Positions 16,592 through 24,206 of a DNA stretch of 32,260 nucleotides are shown here, in pieces (position 1 is the first letter of the stretch; each line of letters starts with the position of its first letter). This stretch comes from Pandoraea cepalis (lineage in GTDB: Bacteria > Pseudomonadota > Gammaproteobacteria > Burkholderiales > Burkholderiaceae), in contig NZ_CABPSL010000031.1 in assembly GCF_902459665.1 (NCBI RefSeq), forward strand, positions 1 through 32,260, written 5' to 3'. The notes beneath the pieces are model-generated. The model was not told the origin of the DNA, did not search any database, and saw only the letters and a list, made by a program, of their open reading frames with translations. A program made the translations under genes and the position numbers.

Positions 16592-16630
16592 ATATTAGAA
16601 TTTTCCAATATATTGAAACTAGTTCAATAT
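16592..16630. promoter_or_regulatory. Tandem palindromic operators and promoter region of kbl/XRE
   Basis: ATATTGAA (16610-16617) and TTCAATAT (16623-16630) form a perfect 8-bp inverted repeat around 5 nt. Directly next to it ATATTAGAA (16592-16600) and TTCCAATAT (16603-16611) form a second, one-mismatch inverted repeat with the same half-site. The strongly AT-rich block contains TTGAAA (16614-16619) and TATAGT (16635-16640), a possible sigma-70 pair for kbl with 15-bp spacing. The palindromes overlap this promoter, as expected for repression. Confidence 0.65.
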
Positions 16631-16789
16631 AAAGTATAGTTTCCGATAAGGTGAATGGCTGCATGGTAGCAGAGCAAGCGCTCGATGCCGGGCTGCCCTT
16701 CGCGACCGGCCGGTATCCACCGACGCCGCCGGATTCCCACGACGGCGCTGCATAACGGCGCCGACGACCGCACCAAGGAGAGGCGCACG

Positions 16790-18007
16790 ATGACCGCACA
16801 AACCCCGGAAGCCCGCGAAGGCTTCTACCGTCAACTGACCGAACGACTCGAAGACACGCGCCGGCAGGGCCTTTTCAAGCAGGAACGCGTGCTGATGTCG
16901 CGGCAGGGGCCGGAGGTCATGTGCGACGACGGGCAGGCGCGTATCAACCTGTGCGCCAACAACTACCTCGGGCTTTCGGGCAGTGAAACGCTCGTCAAGG
17001 CCGCACAGCAAGCGCTGGAAGACTTTGGATTCGGCTTGTCGTCGGTGCGCTTCATCTGCGGCACGCAAGGTCCACACAAGGCCCTTGAGGCTCGCATCGC
17101 CGCGTATCTCGGCACCGAAGACGCCATCCTGTACGCCGCAGCGTTCGACGCCAATGGCGGCGTCTTCGAACCGCTGTTCGACGAGCAGGACGCGATCATC
17201 TCCGACGCCCTCAATCACGCCTCGATCATCGACGGTGTGCGTCTTTGCAAGGCGCAGCGTCTGCGCTATGCCCACAACGACATGGACGACCTGGAGCGCC
17301 AGTTGCAGTCGGCGATGGGGGCGCGTCATCGCATCATCGTGACCGACGGTGTGTTCTCGATGGACGGCACGATTGCTCAACTCGACAGCATCGTGGCGCT
17401 GGCCGAGCAATACGGTGCGCTCATCATGATCGACGAGTGTCACGCGACCGGCTTCATGGGGCCAACGGGGCGCGGCACGCACGAGCATCATGGTGTGCTC
17501 GGCAAGATCGACATCATCACCGGCACGCTGGGCAAGGCGCTCGGCGGCGCGATGGGGGGCTTCACGGCCGGGCGACGCGAGGTCATCGAAACGCTGCGTC
17601 AGCGCTCGCGCCCGTACCTGTTTTCGAACAGCCTGGCGCCCGCCATTGTCGGCACGTCGCTCGCTGTGTTCGACGAACTCGAACACTCATCGGCGCGACG
17701 TGAGCAATTGCACGAGAACACCGCGTTCTTCCGCCGCGAAGTGGCGGCGCTGGGCTTCACCATCAAGCCCGGCACGCACCCGATCGTGCCGGTCATGCTC
17801 TTCGACGCGACGCTCGCGCAGCGTTTCGCGCAGCGGCTTTATGAGCTGGGCGTGATCGCCACCGGCTTCTTCTATCCGGTGGTGCCGCACGGACAGGCGC
17901 GCGTGCGCGTGCAACTCTCGGCGGCCCACACGCGCGATCAACTGAACCGGGCGCTGACGGCGTTCGCCCAGGCCGGCAACGAACTCGGCATTCTCAAGCA
18001 AGGTTGA
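16790..18007 (+). CDS. kbl: Glycine C-acetyltransferase (2-amino-3-ketobutyrate CoA ligase)
   Basis: A 405-residue PLP enzyme that converts 2-amino-3-oxobutyrate and CoA to glycine and acetyl-CoA, the second step of threonine dehydrogenase-dependent degradation. Visible features: NLCANNYLGLS (about 53-63), the SDALNHASIIDG segment with H143, DECHATGF with D215 and H218 contacting PLP, and the Schiff-base K249 in TGTLGKALGGAMGG. E. coli Kbl is 398 residues. The ATG at 16790 follows AAGGAG at 16775-16780; the frame is open upstream but without family similarity. The next gene starts 2 nt after the stop, so the pair is an operon. Confidence 0.96.
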   Translation: MTAQTPEAREGFYRQLTERLEDTRRQGLFKQERVLMSRQGPEVMCDDGQARINLCANNYLGLSGSETLVKAAQQALEDFGFGLSSVRFICGTQGPHKALEARIAAYLGTEDAILYAAAFDANGGVFEPLFDEQDAIISDALNHASIIDGVRLCKAQRLRYAHNDMDDLERQLQSAMGARHRIIVTDGVFSMDGTIAQLDSIVALAEQYGALIMIDECHATGFMGPTGRGTHEHHGVLGKIDIITGTLGKALGGAMGGFTAGRREVIETLRQRSRPYLFSNSLAPAIVGTSLAVFDELEHSSARREQLHENTAFFRREVAALGFTIKPGTHPIVPVMLFDATLAQRFAQRLYELGVIATGFFYPVVPHGQARVRVQLSAAHTRDQLNRALTAFAQAGNELGILKQG

Positions 18008-18009
18008 AC

Positions 18010-18975
18010 ATGGAACGCATCCTCATCATCGGCGCCAACGGTCAAATCGGCAGCGAACTCGTCGACGCGCTGGCCGCGCAGTATGGCAACGAGAACGTCA
18101 TCGCCACGGACATCGCACCCGGACCGTCACGTCACGCGGTGCATTACGAGACGCTCGACGTGCTCGACGGCGCACGACTGGCCGCGCTGGTCGAGCGCTT
18201 CGGCATTACCCAGATCTTCCATTTGGCGGCGCTGCTCTCCGCAACGGGCGAGACCCGGCCGCTCCAGGCCTGGACGCTCAACATGAACGGCTTGCTCAAT
18301 GTGCTCGAACTGGCGCGCGAACGCCAGGGACTGCGCGTGTTCTGGCCGTCGTCGATTGCCGCATTCGGTCCGCATACGCCGGCCGTCGAAACGCCCCAGC
18401 TCGCCATCATGGATCCGACCACGATGTACGGCATCAGCAAGCAGGCGGGCGAGCGGCTGTGCGAGTACTACTTCACAAAGTTCGGCGTAGACGTGCGCAG
18501 CTTGCGCTATCCCGGCGTCATCAGCTACAAGACGCCCCCGGGCGGCGGCACGACCGATTACGCCATTGAGATCTTCCAGGCGGCGCGTCGCGGCGAGACG
18601 TACACGTGTTTCCTGAAGGAAGACGCGACGCTGCCGATGATCCACATGCCCGATGCGGTGCGTGCCACGCTGGCGTTGATGAATGCCGACGCCTCGCGCC
18701 TGCGCGTGCGTTCCTCGTACAACGTGGCGGGGGTGAGCTTCGACCCGGCCACGCTGGCGGCGGCCATTGCACGTCGTGTGCCGGGCTTCACGGTGAAATA
18801 CGCCCCGGACTTCCGCCAGGCGATTGCCGAGACCTGGCCGCATACGCTTGACGATACCCATGCCCGCTACGATTGGGACTGGCAGCCGGCCTTCGGACTG
18901 GACGCGATGGTCGACGACATGCTCGCCAACGTGCCACTCGACTGGCATGCGCCGGTCCTGGGCAACGCGGCTTGA
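18010..18975 (+). CDS. tdh: L-threonine 3-dehydrogenase, SDR/epimerase type
   Basis: A 321-residue NAD-dependent enzyme of the extended short-chain dehydrogenase (epimerase) family. The Rossmann motif is GANGQIG at 8-14; the catalytic residues are Y140 and K144 in MYGISKQAGERL with S114/S115 in WPSSIAAFG. Linkage to kbl identifies the reaction as L-threonine to 2-amino-3-oxobutyrate. This is the SDR-type enzyme known from Cupriavidus and Flavobacterium, not the zinc-dependent medium-chain Tdh of E. coli. The ATG at 18010 is 2 nt after the kbl stop; an in-frame TTG at 18004 overlaps kbl and is less likely. Confidence 0.93.
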   Translation: MERILIIGANGQIGSELVDALAAQYGNENVIATDIAPGPSRHAVHYETLDVLDGARLAALVERFGITQIFHLAALLSATGETRPLQAWTLNMNGLLNVLELARERQGLRVFWPSSIAAFGPHTPAVETPQLAIMDPTTMYGISKQAGERLCEYYFTKFGVDVRSLRYPGVISYKTPPGGGTTDYAIEIFQAARRGETYTCFLKEDATLPMIHMPDAVRATLALMNADASRLRVRSSYNVAGVSFDPATLAAAIARRVPGFTVKYAPDFRQAIAETWPHTLDDTHARYDWDWQPAFGLDAMVDDMLANVPLDWHAPVLGNAA

Positions 18976-19067
18976 TCGGGAGCGGGGAGGTGACGGCGAC
19001 GCTGAGGAGGAGGTGATGGCGCCGAAAGGCGAGCCGGTGACTGCGAGGGAGATCAGGACAAGCCGAG

Positions 19068-19102
19068 CAAGGCGCGTGCGATATCGAGTCGTACGCGCCT
19101 TG
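19068..19102 (+). terminator. Hairpin downstream of tdh, possible terminator
   Basis: A 10-bp perfect stem CAAGGCGCGT (19068-19077) / ACGCGCCTTG (19093-19102) with a 15-nt loop lies about 95 bp after tdh and 30 bp before the convergent small ORF. It is followed by TTGC rather than a U run, so intrinsic termination is only probable. Confidence 0.45.
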
Positions 19103-19132
19103 TTGCATTGCGCGCCGGGATTGCCGTGAGCC

Positions 19133-19276
19133 TTACTTCGGGTGGTGCACGGCGTAGTACGCCAGTGCGGCGATGACCGCACAGGTCACAGCAAAGGCGC
19201 GTCGGCGCCAGCGGTACGCGGGGGTCAAGCTGATGGCCCGCCCGCGGACGGCTTCTTTCGAATGGTAATAGCTCAT
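19133..19276 (-). CDS. Small hypothetical membrane protein
   Basis: A 47-residue ORF, ATG 19276, preceded by a GAGAAG-like ribosome site. The first ~28 residues are polar and basic, ending in YRWRRR; then comes a single hydrophobic helix (AFAVTCAVIAALAYYAV) and a short HHPK tail, so it should be an inner-membrane protein with the basic end inside. I do not recognise the family. Support is the hydrophobic helix with a positive-inside pattern and a plausible ribosome site; a longer in-frame extension to 19522 is rejected as non-coding. Confidence 0.45.
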   Translation of the reverse strand: MSYYHSKEAVRGRAISLTPAYRWRRRAFAVTCAVIAALAYYAVHHPK

Positions 19277-19717
19277 ATTGCGTCTTCTCGGGTCTGATGC
19301 ACGGTCTTCGCCGCGGAAAGAACCTGCATGACTGCGCGTCGCTGCGCCCCCCGGTGCATGACCAGCAGGTTCCGTATTCATTATGCGACTGCATAAAAAC
19401 GACCGCGAATCAGTATCTATACCGATACGTGTGGCCTTTTTGACACGGTCGGATCGCTCGATTCTCCTCAGCGACGACCGCTTCGGCCGGGGAAAATTTC
19501 CCGCCGTTTGCCCATCTGCCAATCGTCACGGCCATGCAGCCGAGTTTCCCGTCTCGATCGCTCGAGCCGCGTGAATCTCAATTGGCTAAGGATCCGAAGA
19601 ATCCACATTTCTCCGCTTGCATGCCACCTCACGCGCTGAAACAATGCCGAAAAACGGTGGCCACGCCGATGGCCATCTTCGAGTCGTCTTAGAGAACACG
19701 CCTGGGAGGGACGTGCA
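19277..19717. other. Intergenic region with two short palindromes
   Basis: This 441-bp gap between the minus-strand small ORF and the outer-membrane gene shows no convincing ORF. It holds TTATGC-gact-GCATAA (19381-19396) and GTATC-tatacc-GATAC (about 19414-19429) in an AT-richer patch that probably contains promoters, and a ribosome site GGGAGG at about 19704-19709 for the downstream gene. Confidence 0.5.
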
Positions 19718-20602
19718 ATGACGCCTAGCACCCGCCGCACCATCGCTTGCGGCCATCGCGGAAGCGCCATCAAGCGCGCCGCATTCGTCTTCGTTGCCGC
19801 CAGCGTGTGTGCGGCCAACGTCTCTGCGCAGGAAGCCATGCTGCGCGCCAACAATCAGGTCTGGGTCGACGCGGGTGCCCAGCAATTGCATTACTGGGAA
19901 AATATCGCGCCCGGCAAGAGCGATTCCGAACGGGGAACGATCGCCGCGTTCGCGCTGGGGGCATCGACCCAGCGAGAGCTGTTCAGCGTGTCCAACCTCT
20001 ATTTCGCTGGCTCGGTGCGTGTCTCGCACGGCAACGTCGATTACGGCGGTTATCTGCAAGATCTGGCGGGCCGCGTTGTCCAGCCGAACTATGAGATGAG
20101 CACGCGCTCGACCGCGACGGACGTCACGCTCAAGGCCGGCAAGGCGATTCCATTCCAACTCGGCACCTGGCATGCGCAGGTGATTCCTTATCTGAGCTAT
20201 AGCTACCGGGACTGGATTCGTGACAGCAGTCGCGACCCGAACGGTTTTTACGAGCGCTATCGCCATCATGTGGTCGGCGGCGGCCTGATGGGGCAGCTCG
20301 AAGTCACACCGAAGCTTGTGGCGACCGCAGACGTTCGCGCGGGCGCGATGGTGGGCGCCTCGATGACGCTGGCGGGCTCGCAGAACACGTTCAGCCTCGG
20401 GAACAAGCCGGTCGTCGTGGCGGGCTTCGGGCTCGACTATGCGATCGCGCGCAACTTCCACGTGAACGCGAGCTACGAGTGGTCTCGCTTCCAATACGGG
20501 CGCTCGAGCGTCACGCAGGTCGCGCCGGGCACGAACGCCTACGAACCCGATTCGAAGACGATCAACCAGACCTGGATGGTCGGCGCGGGCTACGCCTTCT
20601 AA
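19718..20602 (+). CDS. Outer-membrane beta-barrel protein, hypothetical
   Basis: A 294-residue protein with a signal peptide (about 1-38; basic start, hydrophobic AAFVFVAASVCAANVSA, cleavage before QE). The mature part alternates polar and aromatic residues in strand-like stretches (for example VIPYLSYSYRDWIRD and FHVNASYEWSRFQYGRSS) and ends in GAGYAF, the terminal aromatic signature used by the BAM complex. It is therefore most likely an outer-membrane barrel of about 10-12 strands; I do not recognise a specific family or substrate. The ATG at 19718 follows GGGAGG. It appears to be monocistronic and shares a terminator with the convergent ABC operon. Confidence 0.8.
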   Translation: MTPSTRRTIACGHRGSAIKRAAFVFVAASVCAANVSAQEAMLRANNQVWVDAGAQQLHYWENIAPGKSDSERGTIAAFALGASTQRELFSVSNLYFAGSVRVSHGNVDYGGYLQDLAGRVVQPNYEMSTRSTATDVTLKAGKAIPFQLGTWHAQVIPYLSYSYRDWIRDSSRDPNGFYERYRHHVVGGGLMGQLEVTPKLVATADVRAGAMVGASMTLAGSQNTFSLGNKPVVVAGFGLDYAIARNFHVNASYEWSRFQYGRSSVTQVAPGTNAYEPDSKTINQTWMVGAGYAF

Positions 20603-20608
20603 AAATGA

Positions 20609-20643
20609 CAACGCCGCGCGCTCAGTCGAGTCGCGCGGCGTTG
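20609..20643. terminator. Bidirectional terminator between convergent units
   Basis: A 12-bp perfect stem CAACGCCGCGCG (20609-20620) / CGCGCGGCGTTG (20632-20643) with an 11-nt loop starts 6 nt after the outer-membrane gene. On the minus strand it is followed by TCATTTTT, a reasonable U tract for the ABC operon; on the plus strand the tract is weak. Confidence 0.8.
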
Positions 20644-20673
20644 GATTTCCGGCCGGACGCCGGCGGACGATGA

Positions 20674-21990
20674 TCAGGTCGCGCCTTCCACGTCTTCCAG
20701 ACTGAACGTCTCCGTGTGGTCGTTGTACGAGAAGATCTCGGCGTAACGTCCCCAGTTGATGGCGGTATCGAGCGTTTCCTGCGCGAGATCGTCCGACATC
20801 GAATCTTCCAGCTCCTGCTCGAACCGTACGCGCGGGGCGCGTTGCCCGCGGCGTTCCTGCAGCACGGCGCGAATCTTCGCGGCGAGCGGCACGTGACGCA
20901 GCAGATGCTCGGCGAACAGCACCTTGCGTTCCTGCGTGCTCACGTCCACGAAACGTTTGCCGGCGACGGTCAGCAGGATGTCGCCCTCCTTGAGTTCCGC
21001 GAAGCCCAAATGGTCGAGGATTTCGGCCACGGGGAAGAGGTCGTCGACCTCGAGCAGCAGCGTCTGCGCGATTTCCGGCAAGTCGGCGCGGCCGTTGTAC
21101 GGCGGGCCGGCCAACGCTTCGAGCAGACCGGCCATCAGGTTGGTCGACACTTCGTGCAGCGGACTCGACAACTCCAGCGTCATCTTCTGCGTGGTGTGTG
21201 CGTTGCGACGCGACGTCATCAGCGCATAGATGTCGTCGACCATCTTGCGGAAGGCCGGGTCGAGACGGTTGCGTCGATGTGGGAACGGTACCTTGATCTC
21301 GGCGACCACGCGGCCGGGATTCGACGACAGCACCAGAATCCGGTCGCACATGAACACGGCTTCTTCAATATTGTGTGTGACGATCAGGATCGACTTGATC
21401 GGCAACTGCCGCTGGCTCCACAGGTCGAGCAAGTCAGTACGCAGCGTCTCGGCGGTGAGCACGTCGAGCGCGGAAAACGGCTCGTCCATGAGCAGCAGCG
21501 TGGGATTGACCACGAGCGCACGCGCGAAGCCCACCCGCTGGCGCATGCCGCCCGAAAGTTCGCGCGGATAGGCGTTCTCGAAGCCGTCCAGACCGATCAG
21601 GTCGATGGCGGCGAGGGCACGGCGGCGACGCTCCTTCGGCTCGACGCCAAGCGCTTCCAGTCCGGCTTCCACGTTTTGCAGCACGGTCAGCCACGGAAAC
21701 AGCGCGAAGGTCTGGAACACCATCGCCACCCCCTCGGGCGGCCCTTCGAGCGGTTCGCCGAGATAGCGGATGTCGCCCGCGCTCGGCTGAATCAGGCCGG
21801 CGATGATACGCAGCAGCGTCGACTTGCCCGAGCCCGAGCGGCCGAGCAGGCCGACGATTTCGCCTTCGTGCAGTTGCAGATTCACACCGTCGAGCACTTG
21901 CCGCTCGTCGCTGCCCTTGCGGAAGCCGCGGCCGACGTTGGCGAGCGAGAAGATCTCTTTTCCGGCAATCGGTTGGGTATCGTTCGGCAT
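20674..21990 (-). CDS. NitT/TauT-type ABC transporter ATPase with C-terminal AAA-associated domain
   Basis: A 438-residue ATPase. Walker A GRSGSGKS is at 50-57, the Q-loop at MVFQTFALFPWLTV, the signature ELSGGMRQR near 143-151 and Walker B LLLMDEPFSALD near 164-175, all typical of nitrate/sulfonate/taurine importers. After about residue 265 comes an extra ~170-residue C-terminal domain of the AAA-associated type seen in one subgroup, possibly regulatory. A preceding in-frame GTG (21993) exists, but ATG 21990 with upstream AAAGGGA is preferred. It follows the fused permease gene by 10 nt, forming a two-gene operon. Confidence 0.9.
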   Translation of the reverse strand: MPNDTQPIAGKEIFSLANVGRGFRKGSDERQVLDGVNLQLHEGEIVGLLGRSGSGKSTLLRIIAGLIQPSAGDIRYLGEPLEGPPEGVAMVFQTFALFPWLTVLQNVEAGLEALGVEPKERRRRALAAIDLIGLDGFENAYPRELSGGMRQRVGFARALVVNPTLLLMDEPFSALDVLTAETLRTDLLDLWSQRQLPIKSILIVTHNIEEAVFMCDRILVLSSNPGRVVAEIKVPFPHRRNRLDPAFRKMVDDIYALMTSRRNAHTTQKMTLELSSPLHEVSTNLMAGLLEALAGPPYNGRADLPEIAQTLLLEVDDLFPVAEILDHLGFAELKEGDILLTVAGKRFVDVSTQERKVLFAEHLLRHVPLAAKIRAVLQERRGQRAPRVRFEQELEDSMSDDLAQETLDTAINWGRYAEIFSYNDHTETFSLEDVEGAT

Positions 21991-22000
21991 CACGGTCCCT

Positions 22001-23740
22001 TTAATTCAGGCGAAGCTTGTTTTCAGCAATGGCGTACATCGGACGCCACAGCAAGCGGTTGAACAGTACAACGAACAGCGCCATCACGGCGATGCCCAGC
22101 AAGATGCGCGGATAGTCGCCCGCTTCCGTCATTTGCGCGATGTACGCGCCCAGGCCGTGCGCGGCAACCTTGTCGTTGCCCCACTGCACGTATTCCGAGA
22201 CGATCGACGCGTTCCACGCGCCGCCCGACGCCGTGATCGCGCCCGTCACGTAGTAGGGGAAGATGCCCGGCAGCATGATCTGACGCCACCACTGCCAGCC
22301 GCGAATGCGGAAGTTGGTGGCGGCTTCCTTGAAGTCGTTGGGAAACGCCGTCGCACCGGCGATGACGTTGAACAGGATGTACCACTGCGTGCCCAGCACG
22401 ATGAGCGGCGAGAGCCAGATGTCCGGATTGGCGTGGAAATGGACGATCGCCACCACGAAGACCGGGAACAACAGGTTGGCCGGGAAGGCCGCGAGGAACT
22501 GGGCAACCGGCTGGATGCGTTCGGCAAGCTTCGGGCGTAGCCCGATCAGCACGCCCAGCGGCACCCACACCACCGAGGCGATGCCAATGAGCACCACCAC
22601 GCGAACCAACGTGACCAGACCCAGGCCGAACACGCGCAGCACTTCGGCGACGCCGACTTCGGCCGTCACGAAGGCGCAGATCTTCCAGGCGGCGACCCCG
22701 CCCAGCACTACCAGCAGCGCGGCCCACACCCAATCGATCACGCGCGAGAGCGGGGTCTTCGATTCGGAATGGATCGCGGCGGGCAGCGAGAGCGGCATGC
22801 GTGCACGCGCGAGCGTACGCAGCAGCTTGCCGAACGGGCGAAGCAGGAACTGAATCGCTCGGGTGCGTTGAATCAGGTTGAGCACCCACGACTCGGGCGC
22901 GGCCTGAGAGACGGTGTCTTCCAGACGGAATTTGTCGGACCAGGCGACCATTGGCCGGAACAGGAACTGGTCGTAGATCACAATGACGACGACCATCGCC
23001 AGAATCACCCAGCCCACGGCATGCAGATCGCGCTGCACGATGGCCGTGGCGAGATACGCGCCGATGCCCGGCAGCGTCACCGTCTTGTCGCCCACGGTGA
23101 TCGCCTCGGACGCCACCACGAAGAACCAGCCGCCCGACATGCTCATCATCATGTTCCAGATGAGGCCCGGCATCGAGTACGGTACGTCGAGTTTCCAGAA
23201 GCGCTGCCACGGCGAGAGCCGCAGATTCACCGCCACTTCCGACAGATCGCGCGGCTGGGTGCGCATCGACTGGTAGAACGAAAACGTCATGTTCCACGCC
23301 TGGCTCGTGAAGATCGCGAAGATCGCGGCGCATTCGGCGCCGAGCACGCGTCCCGGGAACAGGGCGAGGAAGAAGGTGACCGTAAACGAGATGTAACCCA
23401 GCACCGGCACCGACTGGAGGATGTCGAGCATCGGCACGAGCAGCTTCTCGGCCCGGCGGCTCTTGGCCGCAAGCGTGCCATAGACGAGCGTGAAGACGAG
23501 CGAGGCGACCATCGCCGCGAGCATGCGCAGCGTGGTGCGCAACGCGTACTCGGGCAGGTTGGCCGGATCGAGCGAGATGACCTCGGTCTGCAGGTTGGCC
23601 AGCGGGGCCAACGTCTGACGAATGCCCGACGAGCTGACCATCAGGAAACCGATGATGATCGGGAACGCAATGAAATCCCAGCGGTTGGGAAGCAGGCGTC
23701 GCGCAGTGGCGGGGATGAACGGACGGGCTACGCGCGTCAT
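22001..23740 (-). CDS. ABC transporter permease, two permease domains fused
   Basis: A 579-residue inner-membrane protein made of two NitT/TauT-like permease domains in tandem. Domain 1 (about 70-260) has the coupling loop EVAVNLRLSPWQRFWKLDVP; domain 2 (about 365-560) has EAATNFRIRGWQWWRQIMLP. A linker near 275-330 joins them, so one chain can supply the whole channel. The ATG at 23740 is chosen over an upstream in-frame start (23794) because it follows AAGAGGT and starts the conserved region. No periplasmic binding protein is encoded next to it; the substrate is unknown. Confidence 0.9.
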   Translation of the reverse strand: MTRVARPFIPATARRLLPNRWDFIAFPIIIGFLMVSSSGIRQTLAPLANLQTEVISLDPANLPEYALRTTLRMLAAMVASLVFTLVYGTLAAKSRRAEKLLVPMLDILQSVPVLGYISFTVTFFLALFPGRVLGAECAAIFAIFTSQAWNMTFSFYQSMRTQPRDLSEVAVNLRLSPWQRFWKLDVPYSMPGLIWNMMMSMSGGWFFVVASEAITVGDKTVTLPGIGAYLATAIVQRDLHAVGWVILAMVVVIVIYDQFLFRPMVAWSDKFRLEDTVSQAAPESWVLNLIQRTRAIQFLLRPFGKLLRTLARARMPLSLPAAIHSESKTPLSRVIDWVWAALLVVLGGVAAWKICAFVTAEVGVAEVLRVFGLGLVTLVRVVVLIGIASVVWVPLGVLIGLRPKLAERIQPVAQFLAAFPANLLFPVFVVAIVHFHANPDIWLSPLIVLGTQWYILFNVIAGATAFPNDFKEAATNFRIRGWQWWRQIMLPGIFPYYVTGAITASGGAWNASIVSEYVQWGNDKVAAHGLGAYIAQMTEAGDYPRILLGIAVMALFVVLFNRLLWRPMYAIAENKLRLN

Positions 23741-24206
23741 CAAGACCTCTTGAGGATGAGGGGTCGGACGGATAACAGGATTTGGCGTCGGCATGCAGCG
23801 CGGCAGCGACGTTGCGCGCGCGCAGGGACGGCAGCGGATGCTACCAGATTGCCCCGTAAAAATATGTTAAAGCGCGTGTCATACGCTGGCAAACCGGATC
23901 TTCCAAGAGGAATTGTGGTTTTTATGTTGCACTGCGGGAAATCAAGATTTCGACAGATGATACCCGAGGTGTGTGCGGAGACCGTTTGCGCCGACGCCGG
24001 GCCGCAAAATGAGGCTGGGATGATGTGAACTTTATGGGCGTTGCGCGGACCAATTCCCGCGGCTTGCTTCGCGCCGTGCGGTCGTGTAGTGTGCACCGCT
24101 CGATCGGGCCACGGCGCCAGTGGCCGGTGGTGCAAGGCGCCCCCGGTGGTCGTGTGGCTTGCCGGCCCGACTCCCTCTCATTCCAAGACAAGCAAGGATG
24201 CGCCGC
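23741..24206. other. Intergenic region between divergent units
   Basis: This 466-bp region separates the minus-strand permease from the plus-strand TPR gene. Apart from the candidate promoter and an AT-rich patch (about 23855-23960) I see no gene, RNA or repeat. Confidence 0.5.
23864..23892 (-). promoter_or_regulatory. Candidate sigma-70 promoter of the ABC operon
   Basis: On the minus strand TTGCCA (complement of 23887-23892) and TAACAT (complement of 23864-23869) are spaced by 17 bp, about 125 bp upstream of the permease start. It is a sequence match only. Confidence 0.45.
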
